Origin: Bacteroidales bacterium UBA1182
GTDB taxonomy: Bacteria; Bacteroidota; Bacteroidia; Bacteroidales; Bacteroidaceae
NCBI GenBank assembly: GCA_002310015.1
Contig: DBYQ01000089.1
Location: 887 to 20,571, forward strand
DNA: 19,685 nt
Direction of reading: 5' to 3'
Of the stretch, positions 10,036-16,946 are shown one piece after another. How positions within the stretch are numbered: the stretch's first letter is position 1; every line of letters begins with the position of its first letter. The translations under genes were made by a program, and so were the position numbers. A model generated the notes under the pieces. It was not told the origin of the DNA. It did no database searches and saw only the letters and a list, made by a program, of their open reading frames with translations.

Positions 10036-11279
10036 TGAAAAGAAATATACTCCTGATTCTGTTGTTGTCTGTAGTTCTGTCCATGCAGGGACAGACCAAT
10101 TCCGTCATTGAAAAGATGCGCAGGGAACGCGCTGAGATGGAGGAACAGATAGCCAGCCAGGAGAAGATTCTGGTAAGTACAGAGAGTGATATTTCAAGTC
10201 AGGTCAAGAATCTGGACATCATAACGGCCCGGCTTAAGGAACGTACCAGGATGCTTGAAAAGACACGCTCCGAGATACGTTCGCTTGACCGCGAATCAAC
10301 CCGGTTGGAAAAGGAGATTGCGCAGCTTGAAACAGAATATGAGCAGTGCAAGGATCGCTATGCTGATGCCTGCCGTTTTTATCAGCATCAGAATACCGGC
10401 TTCAATGTTCTTACATTCATATTGGCTACTGAGTCTTTCCGTGAGATGAGCCGCAGGGCACGTTATGTGAGTGAATACTCCAACTCGCTTCAGGAGATGG
10501 CAGAAGAGATCAGCCATAAGAAGGATACTCTTGAGGACAGGAAAGCCCAGGTGGAGTTGATAAAGGTTGAAAAGGTTTCATTGCAGGAGGTTCAGAAAAA
10601 AAATGAGGATGAGGCACGTAAGGAGGAGAACCAACAGAAGACTCTGGTCAGCCAACTCAAGAACAAGCGCTCCCAACTGAAAAAGGAGATTTCATCCAAG
10701 CAGAAGAAGATGAATGACCTGTCCAAGGAGATAGACCGTCAGATACAGCTTGCCATTAAGGAGGAGCAAGAACAAAAAAAGAAACAGCAGCAAAACCAAC
10801 AACAGCAGCAAAACCAACAACAGTCGCAGCAACAGCTGAATGCGGCTCAAGCGGATATCAGGCTGTCTGGCAGTTTTGAAAGCAATAAAGGAAAACTGCC
10901 CATGCCTATTACAGGTCCTTATCTTGTGGTAGGTGAGTATGGTGTACAGCAGGTGGCAGGTATGAAGGATGTCAAGACCAATAATCTGGGCATAGACATT
11001 CAGGGACAGGAGGGAGCACAAGCCAAGGCCGTATTTGACGGTACTGTTTCATCAATATTCCAGCAGGGCAAAGGTCAGATAGGAGTCCTTATCCGTCACG
11101 GTTCCTACATTTCAGTATATTGTAACCTGAGTGAGACCCCTCTTAAGAAGGGTGATACGGTAAAGATGTCAGACATTGTGGGAAATATCCAGACTTCTGA
11201 GGACGGAACACCTGTCCTGCATTTCCAATTGCATAAAGAGAGCACCCGCCTTAATCCTTCGGCATGGCTGCGACGTTGA
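10032..11279 (+). CDS. EnvC-like murein hydrolase activator (coiled coil plus degenerate LytM domain)
   Basis: A 415-residue secreted protein (414 if the second ATG at 10035 is used). Residues 1-21 form a signal peptide. Residues 25-245 are rich in heptad-like charged segments typical of an EnvC coiled coil, interrupted by a hydrophobic stretch NTGFNVLTFILATESF (121-136). A Q/N/K-rich linker spans 246-269. Residues 295-415 are an M23/LytM domain. Catalytic positions are degraded: the first zinc His of HxGxD is N318 (NLGID), the His of YaHLS is N365 (YCNLS), and HLHF is VLHF (V396), while D322 and H398 remain. That pattern is expected of an activator of cell-wall amidases rather than an active endopeptidase. 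It is the last gene of the dut operon. Confidence 0.88.
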   Translation: MMKRNILLILLLSVVLSMQGQTNSVIEKMRRERAEMEEQIASQEKILVSTESDISSQVKNLDIITARLKERTRMLEKTRSEIRSLDRESTRLEKEIAQLETEYEQCKDRYADACRFYQHQNTGFNVLTFILATESFREMSRRARYVSEYSNSLQEMAEEISHKKDTLEDRKAQVELIKVEKVSLQEVQKKNEDEARKEENQQKTLVSQLKNKRSQLKKEISSKQKKMNDLSKEIDRQIQLAIKEEQEQKKKQQQNQQQQQNQQQSQQQLNAAQADIRLSGSFESNKGKLPMPITGPYLVVGEYGVQQVAGMKDVKTNNLGIDIQGQEGAQAKAVFDGTVSSIFQQGKGQIGVLIRHGSYISVYCNLSETPLKKGDTVKMSDIVGNIQTSEDGTPVLHFQLHKESTRLNPSAWLRR

Positions 11280-11297
11280 TATATGAGATTTTTTGAC

Positions 11298-11305
11298 TAA
11301 TTTCG
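11298..11305 (+). promoter_or_regulatory. -7 box for prfB (TAATTTCG)
   Basis: TAATTTCG matches TAnnTTTG with one mismatch and ends 19 bases before the prfB ATG. A TTGA lies 18 bases upstream (11276-11279, overlapping the previous stop codon) as a possible -33 element. Confidence 0.5.
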
Positions 11306-11324
11306 CAGTCCAAAACAAACTCTT

Positions 11325-12452
11325 ATGATTACAGCTGAACAACTTAAAGACGTACTTGACCGCACTGAAGCGCTTAAACGCTATCTCAATATTGATGCCA
11401 AACTGATACAGGTTGAGGAGGAGCAGTTGCGTACCCAAGCTCCCGGATTCTGGGATGACCCCAAGAAAGCCGAGGTGCAGATGAAAAAGGTCAAGGACCT
11501 CCAGAGTTGGATTGACGGATACAAGCAGGTCAAGGCTCTGGCCGATGAGTTGCAGTTGGCCATGGACTTCTTCAAGGAGGAACTGGTAACAGAGAAGGAG
11601 GTTGATGAGAACTACGCCAAGGCATTGGATGCAGTTGAGTCACTTGAACTCAAGAATATGTTGCGTGAGGAGGCCGATGAGATGGATTGTGTACTCAAGA
11701 TCAACTCCGGTGCAGGTGGTACAGAGAGTCAGGATTGGGCCCAGATGCTTATGCGTATGTATATGCGCTGGGGTGAAGATAACAAATACAAGGTTACGGT
11801 TGCCAATCTGCAGGAGGGCGATGAGGCCGGTATCAAGCAGGTTACCATGGAGATAGAGGGCCCGTTCGCATACGGCTATCTTAAGGGCGAGAACGGTGTG
11901 CACCGTCTGGTACGCGTATCACCATATAATGCCCAGGGCAAGCGCATGACATCATTTGCCAGTGTATTTGTCACTCCGCTTATTGATGACTCGATAGAGG
12001 TTGACATAAATCCTGCCCTTATGAGCTGGGATACATTCCGCAGCGGCGGTGCCGGCGGTCAGAACGTGAACAAGGTGGAATCAGGCGTACGTCTGCGCTA
12101 CCAGTTCAAGGATCCTTATACCGGAGCTGAGGAGGAAATCCTTATTGAAAACACCGAGACCCGTGACCAGCCCAAGAACAAGGAACGTGCCCTGCAGCAT
12201 CTGCGTTCCATACTGTATGACAAGGAACTGCAGCACCGCATGGCAGAGCAGGAGAAGATAGAGGCAGGTAAGAAAAAGATAGAGTGGGGTTCACAGATAC
12301 GTTCTTACGTGTTTGATGACCGCCGCGTAAAAGACCATCGTACAGGCTATCAGACATCCGATGTAAACGGCGTTATGGACGGTCACATAGACGGATTCAT
12401 AAAGTCCTACCTGATGTCATTTGCCGAGTCAAAAGAACAACAGATGCAATAG
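11325..12452 (+). CDS. prfB: Peptide chain release factor 2
   Basis: A 375-residue class I release factor that terminates translation at UGA and UAA. The GGQ motif that enters the peptidyl transferase centre is at 244-246 (SGGAGGQNVNKVESGVRLR). The codon-recognition tripeptide, usually SPF in RF2, reads SPY at 199-201 (VRVSPYNAQGKR), which still separates it from RF1 (PxT). The N-terminal region aligns with the usual RF2 start: DRTEALKRYLNIDAK corresponds to the stretch where many bacteria carry the in-frame UGA +1 frameshift site. Here the codons are CTC AAT ATT GAT (11385-11396), so the gene reads straight through. No Shine-Dalgarno is apparent. The CYTH gene follows after 25 bases. Confidence 0.95.
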   Translation: MITAEQLKDVLDRTEALKRYLNIDAKLIQVEEEQLRTQAPGFWDDPKKAEVQMKKVKDLQSWIDGYKQVKALADELQLAMDFFKEELVTEKEVDENYAKALDAVESLELKNMLREEADEMDCVLKINSGAGGTESQDWAQMLMRMYMRWGEDNKYKVTVANLQEGDEAGIKQVTMEIEGPFAYGYLKGENGVHRLVRVSPYNAQGKRMTSFASVFVTPLIDDSIEVDINPALMSWDTFRSGGAGGQNVNKVESGVRLRYQFKDPYTGAEEEILIENTETRDQPKNKERALQHLRSILYDKELQHRMAEQEKIEAGKKKIEWGSQIRSYVFDDRRVKDHRTGYQTSDVNGVMDGHIDGFIKSYLMSFAESKEQQMQ

Positions 12453-12477
12453 TTTCAAACCAATAATCACTAATACT

Positions 12478-12957
12478 ATGTCTATAGAGATTGAACGTAA
12501 GTTCCTGGTAAAGGGAACGTCTTACCGCACACAGGCATTCAGTTATTATGACATTCTCCAGGGTTACATTGCCCATGAGAACGGCCGTTCTGTACGTGTG
12601 CGCATCACTGACAAGGAGGCAATCCTTACTATCAAAGGTCCGTCGGACAGCAAGGGCATGAGCCGCTATGAGTGGAATCATCTTATCCCGGTAGATGATG
12701 CGCGTGAACTGTTTGAACTGCATCAGAGCGGTGCCATTGATAAACGCCGCTATCTGGTACACAGCGGTCCTCACGTGTTTGAGGTGGATGAGTTCCATGG
12801 TGACAATGAAGGCCTTGTTATGGCTGAGGTGGAACTCAATTCAGAAACTGAGGTATTCGTAAAACCTGATTTCATAGGTAAGGAGGTTACTGGTGACCAT
12901 CGTTATTACAACGCATATCTGGCCGCCAATCCTTTCAAGACCTGGAATAAGGATTGA
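12478..12957 (+). CDS. CYTH-domain protein (triphosphate tunnel enzyme)
   Basis: A 159-residue single CYTH domain. The EIERKFLV motif (residues 4-11, ExExK) is at the very N-terminus, followed by alternating charged strands (SVRVRI, AILTIKG, YEWNHLI, RRYLVHSG, FEVDEFHGDNEGLVMAEVEL). CYTH enzymes bind triphosphates in a beta-barrel tunnel; bacterial members with this simple layout are often inorganic triphosphatases, while a class IV adenylate cyclase is an alternative. The start at 12478 puts ExExK at the usual position; the longer open frame runs back into prfB. It is likely cotranscribed with prfB (25-base gap). Its stop is directly next to the stop of the convergent VanZ-like gene. Confidence 0.9.
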   Translation: MSIEIERKFLVKGTSYRTQAFSYYDILQGYIAHENGRSVRVRITDKEAILTIKGPSDSKGMSRYEWNHLIPVDDARELFELHQSGAIDKRRYLVHSGPHVFEVDEFHGDNEGLVMAEVELNSETEVFVKPDFIGKEVTGDHRYYNAYLAANPFKTWNKD

Positions 12958-13344
12958 TTATCCCTTGCGGGTTACTATCTTTCGCAGTAGGAAGTAACTT
13001 ATTGCCGCTCCTGCCAACACTCCTATGGCATCAGCGATAAGGTCTATCCAATCACCGCTGCGGGTATCGGTCAAGAACGCCTGTGCAAGCTCCATGGCAC
13101 CTCCTAATGCGATGGGTGCTATGATTCCCAGCAGAATGATCTTCACTTTGTCCAATCCCGTATGGTGACGCAGGTATTCAAACCATATTATAAGTTCCAG
13201 ACCGCCGTACATGCAGACATGGGCTATCTTATCTATAAAGGTAATGGTGTCCAGTTTGGTCTTGGGTGGATTGAATAGTGAAAGGAACAGTATGGCCGCA
13301 GTGACCATAAGTGATAAAGGATATTTCCTGATGAATCTTATCAT
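12958..13344 (-). CDS. VanZ-like small integral membrane protein
   Basis: A 128-residue protein with four hydrophobic segments, near residues 10-26, 41-57, 68-86 and 104-122. Family signatures are the DKIAHVCMYGGLELIIW and GAMELAQAFLTDTRSGDWIDLIADAIG stretches, with the conserved E/Q and D/N-D pattern of VanZ-family proteins. VanZ itself gives low-level teicoplanin resistance in enterococci, but most homologues like this have no proven role. It ends against the CYTH gene without a gap and starts 31 bases from the divergent HhH gene. Confidence 0.85.
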   Translation of the reverse strand: MIRFIRKYPLSLMVTAAILFLSLFNPPKTKLDTITFIDKIAHVCMYGGLELIIWFEYLRHHTGLDKVKIILLGIIAPIALGGAMELAQAFLTDTRSGDWIDLIADAIGVLAGAAISYFLLRKIVTRKG

Positions 13345-13348
13345 GGCA

Positions 13349-13356
13349 CAAAATTA
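13349..13356 (-). promoter_or_regulatory. Possible -7 box very close to the VanZ-like start
   Basis: The minus strand reads TAATTTTG, a perfect TAnnTTTG, but ends only 4 bases before the ATG. If functional, the transcript would be leaderless or nearly so; otherwise it is a chance match in an AT-rich gap of 31 bases. Confidence 0.25.
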
Positions 13357-13375
13357 ACCAATTATACCGTAACAC

Positions 13376-14035
13376 ATGTCTAAAGACCATTTCTATTTCA
13401 GCCGTAATGACAGGATTGTGGCATTGATACTTCTCTCTATTATAATAGTTTTCAATATAGTGCGCACTCCATGGCATCCTCCCGTTCCGGATGAGATTGC
13501 GGAGACAGATGCTGTGGTTCATCTTACTGATACTGTCAGGCGAATCGTATATGTCAGGGATACAGTCAGAAAGGAATGGTACGTCTGGGACACTGTATCA
13601 GTTAAAGCAAAGAGTGTCCGTTATACCGTCAAGACCAGACCTGTATCTAAGATTGACCTGAATGAATCTGATAGTAGCGAGCTGGTCAAACTGCCGGGAA
13701 TAGGGCCTGTATTTGCAGCAAGAATCATCAGATACAGGGAGAAGTTAGGCGGGTACTCAGATATTGCACAGCTTATGGAGATTGACGGATTGCCGGATTC
13801 GCTGATGGAATGGTTTGTTGTTGCAGATACTGTACCTGTCAGAAAAATCAATGTCAATGCTTCAACTCTCGCTGAACTGAGAAAGCATCCGTATATTGAT
13901 TTCTACCAGGCAAGAGCCATTGTGGAGTTCAGGCGTGAGAGGGGTAAAATAACAGGTCCTGAACAGCTCTCTTTTATGGAAGAGTTCACTGATCAGGACC
14001 TTATAAGGCTTGAACCCTATCTGGATTTCAGATAG
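13376..14035 (+). CDS. Membrane-anchored ComEA-like helix-hairpin-helix protein
   Basis: A 219-residue protein with one transmembrane helix at about 13-30. Residues 48-85 form an extracytoplasmic spacer in which DTV recurs every 10 residues (D52, D62, D72). Two helix-hairpin-helix units follow: 94-150 (KIDLNESDSSELVKLPGIGP, then a YREKLGGYSDIAQLMEIDGL hairpin) and 158-214 (KINVNASTLAELRKHPYID, then AIVEFRRERGKITGPEQL). HhH units of this kind bind DNA without sequence specificity and are found in the competence receptor ComEA. An outward-facing DNA-binding role is inferred from anchor plus domain; other competence genes are not in the window. It converges on the phosphatase gene with 2 bases between stops. 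Confidence 0.88.
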   Translation: MSKDHFYFSRNDRIVALILLSIIIVFNIVRTPWHPPVPDEIAETDAVVHLTDTVRRIVYVRDTVRKEWYVWDTVSVKAKSVRYTVKTRPVSKIDLNESDSSELVKLPGIGPVFAARIIRYREKLGGYSDIAQLMEIDGLPDSLMEWFVVADTVPVRKINVNASTLAELRKHPYIDFYQARAIVEFRRERGKITGPEQLSFMEEFTDQDLIRLEPYLDFR

Positions 14036-14037
14036 GA

Positions 14038-15441
14038 TCAGTAACCGGCAAGTTTCTTTATCTTCATGGGAATCTCCGTGTTGTCCATCTGGCCGGTAAA
14101 GAGTTCAGCTCCGGCACCTATAGCAAATACGGGGACATAGCTGCCTGAGTGGCATCCGGCGGCCCAACTTATCTGTGCGGCCTCTGTCATGATACGTGCA
14201 GCCTCATCAGTCAGTTTCTCAACCTCAAAATACTCACCCTCCTTGAGTTCGCCCGGACCCATTCCGAAAGTCTCAACATATACGCTTCTCAAACGGTCTG
14301 TCTGCTTGTCAGTAAGTTCAACGGTATCCCAGAATCCAAAGTTTTCCTTGAGTTCCTGCTGAACCTCGTCCCAAGTAAGGATGTCACCTATCTCTAGGCC
14401 CATCTTCTTAAGATGTTCGCTGAATGCGGTCTTACTCATCTTCTGATACTGGAGCACCTTGAGGTTGGTCTTGTAATCACCGGCCGTAAGACCAAGTCCA
14501 CCTGTCTCATGGTCTGCAGTGATGACTATCAGAGTCTCTTTCTTATGTTTCAGATAGAAATCATATGCAACCTTGATAGCCTCGTCAAAATCAAGCATCT
14601 CCTGAATATATGCACCGGGATCATTGGCGTGGCATGCATTGTCAATCCTGCCTCCTTCCATCATCATGAAGAAACCTTTCTTGGGATTCTTCATGGTAAG
14701 ATAGTCAATGGCAGCCTCTGTAATCTCTGCCAGTTTAAGGTCACCTTCCTTCTGGTCAATGGCATAGGCTAAGGCATTCTCGCTCTTGGGCTCCTTGTCA
14801 AAAAGAATGATTTTATCGGTGGATTTGGCCTTTTCCTTGTATTCATCATATCCCCTGACTACGGTATAACCGGCCTTTTCTGCCTGAACGTAGTTGCCTT
14901 CATCGCTGTCATCGCGTGTCATGGGTGAACGGAACTGTGCTCCGCCAAAGAACTCAAATCCGGATTCACTCAACTGGGTTCCAATCTGATGATACATGTT
15001 GCGGTGACGGGTGTGTCCGTAGAAACTGCCTGGAGTAGCATGATCAACAGAACATGATGTTCCTATTGCTACGGGAATACCTTTTTTATGAGCCATTTCT
15101 GCTATTGTCACAACAGGGGTCTCCTTGTCGGGCAAAAGACCCAGGACATTGTTGTCAGTCTTTTCTCCAGAAGCTAAGGCTGTTCCTGCTGCAGAACTGT
15201 CAGTCACATCGCTGTTGGCGGAGTAGGTTACAACCAGTCCGCTATAGGGGAACTGTGTAAAGCACAGGGGCTTGAAACCGTATTTGCCTTCAACATCCTG
15301 AAGGTAATACTGGACACCCATGACCTGGTTGGTGCCCATTCCGTCGCCGATAAAATAGAACACATACTTGGGTCCTTTCTTAGCTGATGCCGTCAATATG
15401 AGCAGCATCATGGCTAAAACAAGTGTAATTTTCTTTCTCAT
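14038..15441 (-). CDS. Secreted alkaline phosphatase
   Basis: A 467-residue PhoA-superfamily phosphomonoesterase with a signal peptide (MRKKITLVLAMMLLILTASA, residues 1-20). The metal-binding GDGMG is at 32-36 and the nucleophile region VTDSSAAGTALASGEKTDN at 79-97, with S82 the likely phosphorylated Ser. Further on are MMMEGGRIDNACHANDPG and VITADHETGGLG, which carry zinc-binding Asp and His. Such enzymes release phosphate from organic esters in the periplasm. The gene is 10 bases behind the lipoprotein cyclophilin gene on the same strand, so both are probably one transcript. No Pho-box-like site was identified. Confidence 0.94.
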   Translation of the reverse strand: MRKKITLVLAMMLLILTASAKKGPKYVFYFIGDGMGTNQVMGVQYYLQDVEGKYGFKPLCFTQFPYSGLVVTYSANSDVTDSSAAGTALASGEKTDNNVLGLLPDKETPVVTIAEMAHKKGIPVAIGTSCSVDHATPGSFYGHTRHRNMYHQIGTQLSESGFEFFGGAQFRSPMTRDDSDEGNYVQAEKAGYTVVRGYDEYKEKAKSTDKIILFDKEPKSENALAYAIDQKEGDLKLAEITEAAIDYLTMKNPKKGFFMMMEGGRIDNACHANDPGAYIQEMLDFDEAIKVAYDFYLKHKKETLIVITADHETGGLGLTAGDYKTNLKVLQYQKMSKTAFSEHLKKMGLEIGDILTWDEVQQELKENFGFWDTVELTDKQTDRLRSVYVETFGMGPGELKEGEYFEVEKLTDEAARIMTEAAQISWAAGCHSGSYVPVFAIGAGAELFTGQMDNTEIPMKIKKLAGY

Positions 15442-15451
15442 AGGTCAGTAA

Positions 15452-16300
15452 TTATTTGATTATTTCCATCGTAATGATTCTTATGTCCTTGCGCGGACGG
15501 TCATTCATGTCAGTTCCGGCTGCCTCTATCTTATCTACCACCTTCATTCCATCCACAACCTCACCAAATACGGTGTACTGTCTGTCCAGGAAGGGTGTGC
15601 CACCCTCATTCATATAGGCATCCACCTGCGCCTCAGTGAACTTGAACTTACCCAGTTCCTTGAGAGTCTGTTCTGTCTTGGAAACAAGTTCTTCCTGCAG
15701 TTTCATGATACCCTCCTCATCACCTGCTGCCTGCAGCCTGATTATTGAATCGCGGTTCTGGATGCAGAGCCTGTCAAATATGCTCCGTCCCTCCTGCTGG
15801 TCAAGTTGCTGCTCCATATCCTGCAAATCATATTTGCGGTATTTCTTACCTGTAACGATATAGAACTGTGAACCTGATGAACGGCGTTCAGGGTTAGCCT
15901 GGTCCGGCTTGCGGGCGGCACTGAGTGCTCCGCGTTTATGGAAATACTTGGGATAGACAAATTCTGCCGGAAGATCATATCCCGGATCACCTGCTCCCAG
16001 CTGGGTATATTTATCGGCGGTCTTGGAATCAGGATCACCGGCCTGTACCATGAATTCACGTATTACGCGATGAAACAGGATGCTGTCATAAAAATGTTCC
16101 TCAACCAGTTTTATGAAATTGTCCCTGTGCTGGGGAGTCTCATTGTAGAGTTTGATTGTAATGTCACCGGCAGTGGTCTTGATAAGAACATGGGTCTCTT
16201 TTTCAGTCCCCTGTGCCTTGGCGTTCTGTGCAGAACGTGCTCCGCAGGAATTGATAGTTGTTGCCATCAGAATGAGTAATGCTAAAAGTTTGTATTTCAT
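15452..16300 (-). CDS. Lipoprotein peptidyl-prolyl isomerase, cyclophilin type, with an internal insertion
   Basis: A 282-residue predicted lipoprotein (signal MKYKLLALLILMATTINSC, C19). The cyclophilin core is visible as THVLIKTTAGDITIKLYN (37-54), the catalytic FHRVIREFMVQAGDP (76-90), RGALSAAR and SSGSQFYIV (141-149), and finally VFGEVVDGMKVVDKIEA (244-260). Between residues about 152 and 235, where ordinary cyclophilins have a short loop, there is a charged helical insertion of about 80 residues. The start at 16300 gives the lipobox; the GTG at 16321 overlaps the -7 box and is unlikely. It precedes the phosphatase gene by 10 bases, suggesting folding work in the periplasm. Confidence 0.92.
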   Translation of the reverse strand: MKYKLLALLILMATTINSCGARSAQNAKAQGTEKETHVLIKTTAGDITIKLYNETPQHRDNFIKLVEEHFYDSILFHRVIREFMVQAGDPDSKTADKYTQLGAGDPGYDLPAEFVYPKYFHKRGALSAARKPDQANPERRSSGSQFYIVTGKKYRKYDLQDMEQQLDQQEGRSIFDRLCIQNRDSIIRLQAAGDEEGIMKLQEELVSKTEQTLKELGKFKFTEAQVDAYMNEGGTPFLDRQYTVFGEVVDGMKVVDKIEAAGTDMNDRPRKDIRIITMEIIK

Positions 16301-16320
16301 TTGTACATATTTCTTTGGCA

Positions 16321-16328
16321 CAAAGGTA
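16321..16328 (-). promoter_or_regulatory. -7 box for the cyclophilin-phosphatase operon (TACCTTTG)
   Basis: The minus strand reads TACCTTTG, a perfect TAnnTTTG, ending 20 bases before the ATG at 16300. It is back to back with the plus-strand box at 16352-16359. Confidence 0.55.
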
Positions 16329-16351
16329 GCCTATTTTTGTTACAAATCAGT

Positions 16352-16359
16352 TATCTTTG
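16352..16359 (+). promoter_or_regulatory. -7 box for the antiterminator-dehydrogenase operon (TATCTTTG)
   Basis: TATCTTTG is a perfect TAnnTTTG and ends 20 bases before the ATG at 16380. The nearest TTTG upstream (16336-16339) is only 12 bases away, closer than the usual -33 spacing. Confidence 0.55.
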
Positions 16360-16379
16360 CGCAAAAGCAAAAAAGCAGC

Positions 16380-16943
16380 ATGCCCCTATTTCCTGTCGGA
16401 ACAGAAATACCGGATTTTTATACCAAACCTCAATGGTTCATAGGTAGGGTAAAGTATTGCCATGAGCATAAGGTGGCCGCGAAATTAAAGGAGATGGACG
16501 TGGAATATTTTCTACCTGAGCAGACTGTTTCCCGCAAGTGGAGTGACCGTATCAAGAAGATGAAAGTGCTTCTGTTGCCCAGATACATTTTTATCCGTTG
16601 CATGAACTCCAAGCGTGTTGAGATATTACAGAATATCTCCAGCATTACAAACTTTATGGCGGATCATGAAACACATCTCGCAGCCGTAATACGGGACAAG
16701 GATCTTGAGACATTCCGCCTTATGGTTGACTATGAAGACAGGCCTATTACAATAGACTCCGGAAAGTTCTCTCCGGGTGACCGCGTTCGTGTAATCTGCG
16801 GTCCGTTGATGGACCACGAATGTGAACTGGTGGAGGTGTCAAGCAAGAAATGTATTGCGGTAGGTCTGGGAATATTGGGGTCTGCCAGAATAGAGTTGCC
16901 CCTTTCATTTATACAATCTATAGATAATAACACAACAGAATAG
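16380..16943 (+). CDS. UpxY/NusG-family transcription antiterminator
   Basis: A 187-residue NusG paralogue. Residues 18-118 form the NGN domain (QWFIGRVKYCHEHKVAAKL, YFLPEQTV and LLLPRYIFIRC, the pattern shared with UpxY and RfaH-like proteins), and 128-160 form a KOW motif (GKFSPGDRVRVICGPLMDHE). In Bacteroides such proteins bind RNA polymerase and allow transcription of long polysaccharide operons. The ATG at 16380 is chosen because it follows a -7 box and gives the normal family N-terminus; the longer open frame runs into the cyclophilin promoter. The dehydrogenase gene begins 3 bases after its stop. Only that one polysaccharide-related gene follows on this strand. Confidence 0.88.
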   Translation: MPLFPVGTEIPDFYTKPQWFIGRVKYCHEHKVAAKLKEMDVEYFLPEQTVSRKWSDRIKKMKVLLLPRYIFIRCMNSKRVEILQNISSITNFMADHETHLAAVIRDKDLETFRLMVDYEDRPITIDSGKFSPGDRVRVICGPLMDHECELVEVSSKKCIAVGLGILGSARIELPLSFIQSIDNNTTE

Positions 16944-16946
16944 ATT

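Noticed and set aside
10770..10840. CAG/CAA-rich stretch that looks like a microsatellite
   Set aside because: It is in frame and encodes the Q/N-rich linker of the EnvC-like protein with mixed codons, so it reads as a linker rather than a phase-variable repeat.
12945..12970. Possible small hairpin (GGAT/ATCC) between the CYTH and VanZ-like stops as a shared terminator
   Set aside because: Only four base pairs and no T-run on either strand; too weak to call.
16152..16379. Extended N-terminus for the UpxY-like protein
   Set aside because: The extension runs antisense through the cyclophilin start and both promoter boxes, and family members begin near the chosen ATG.
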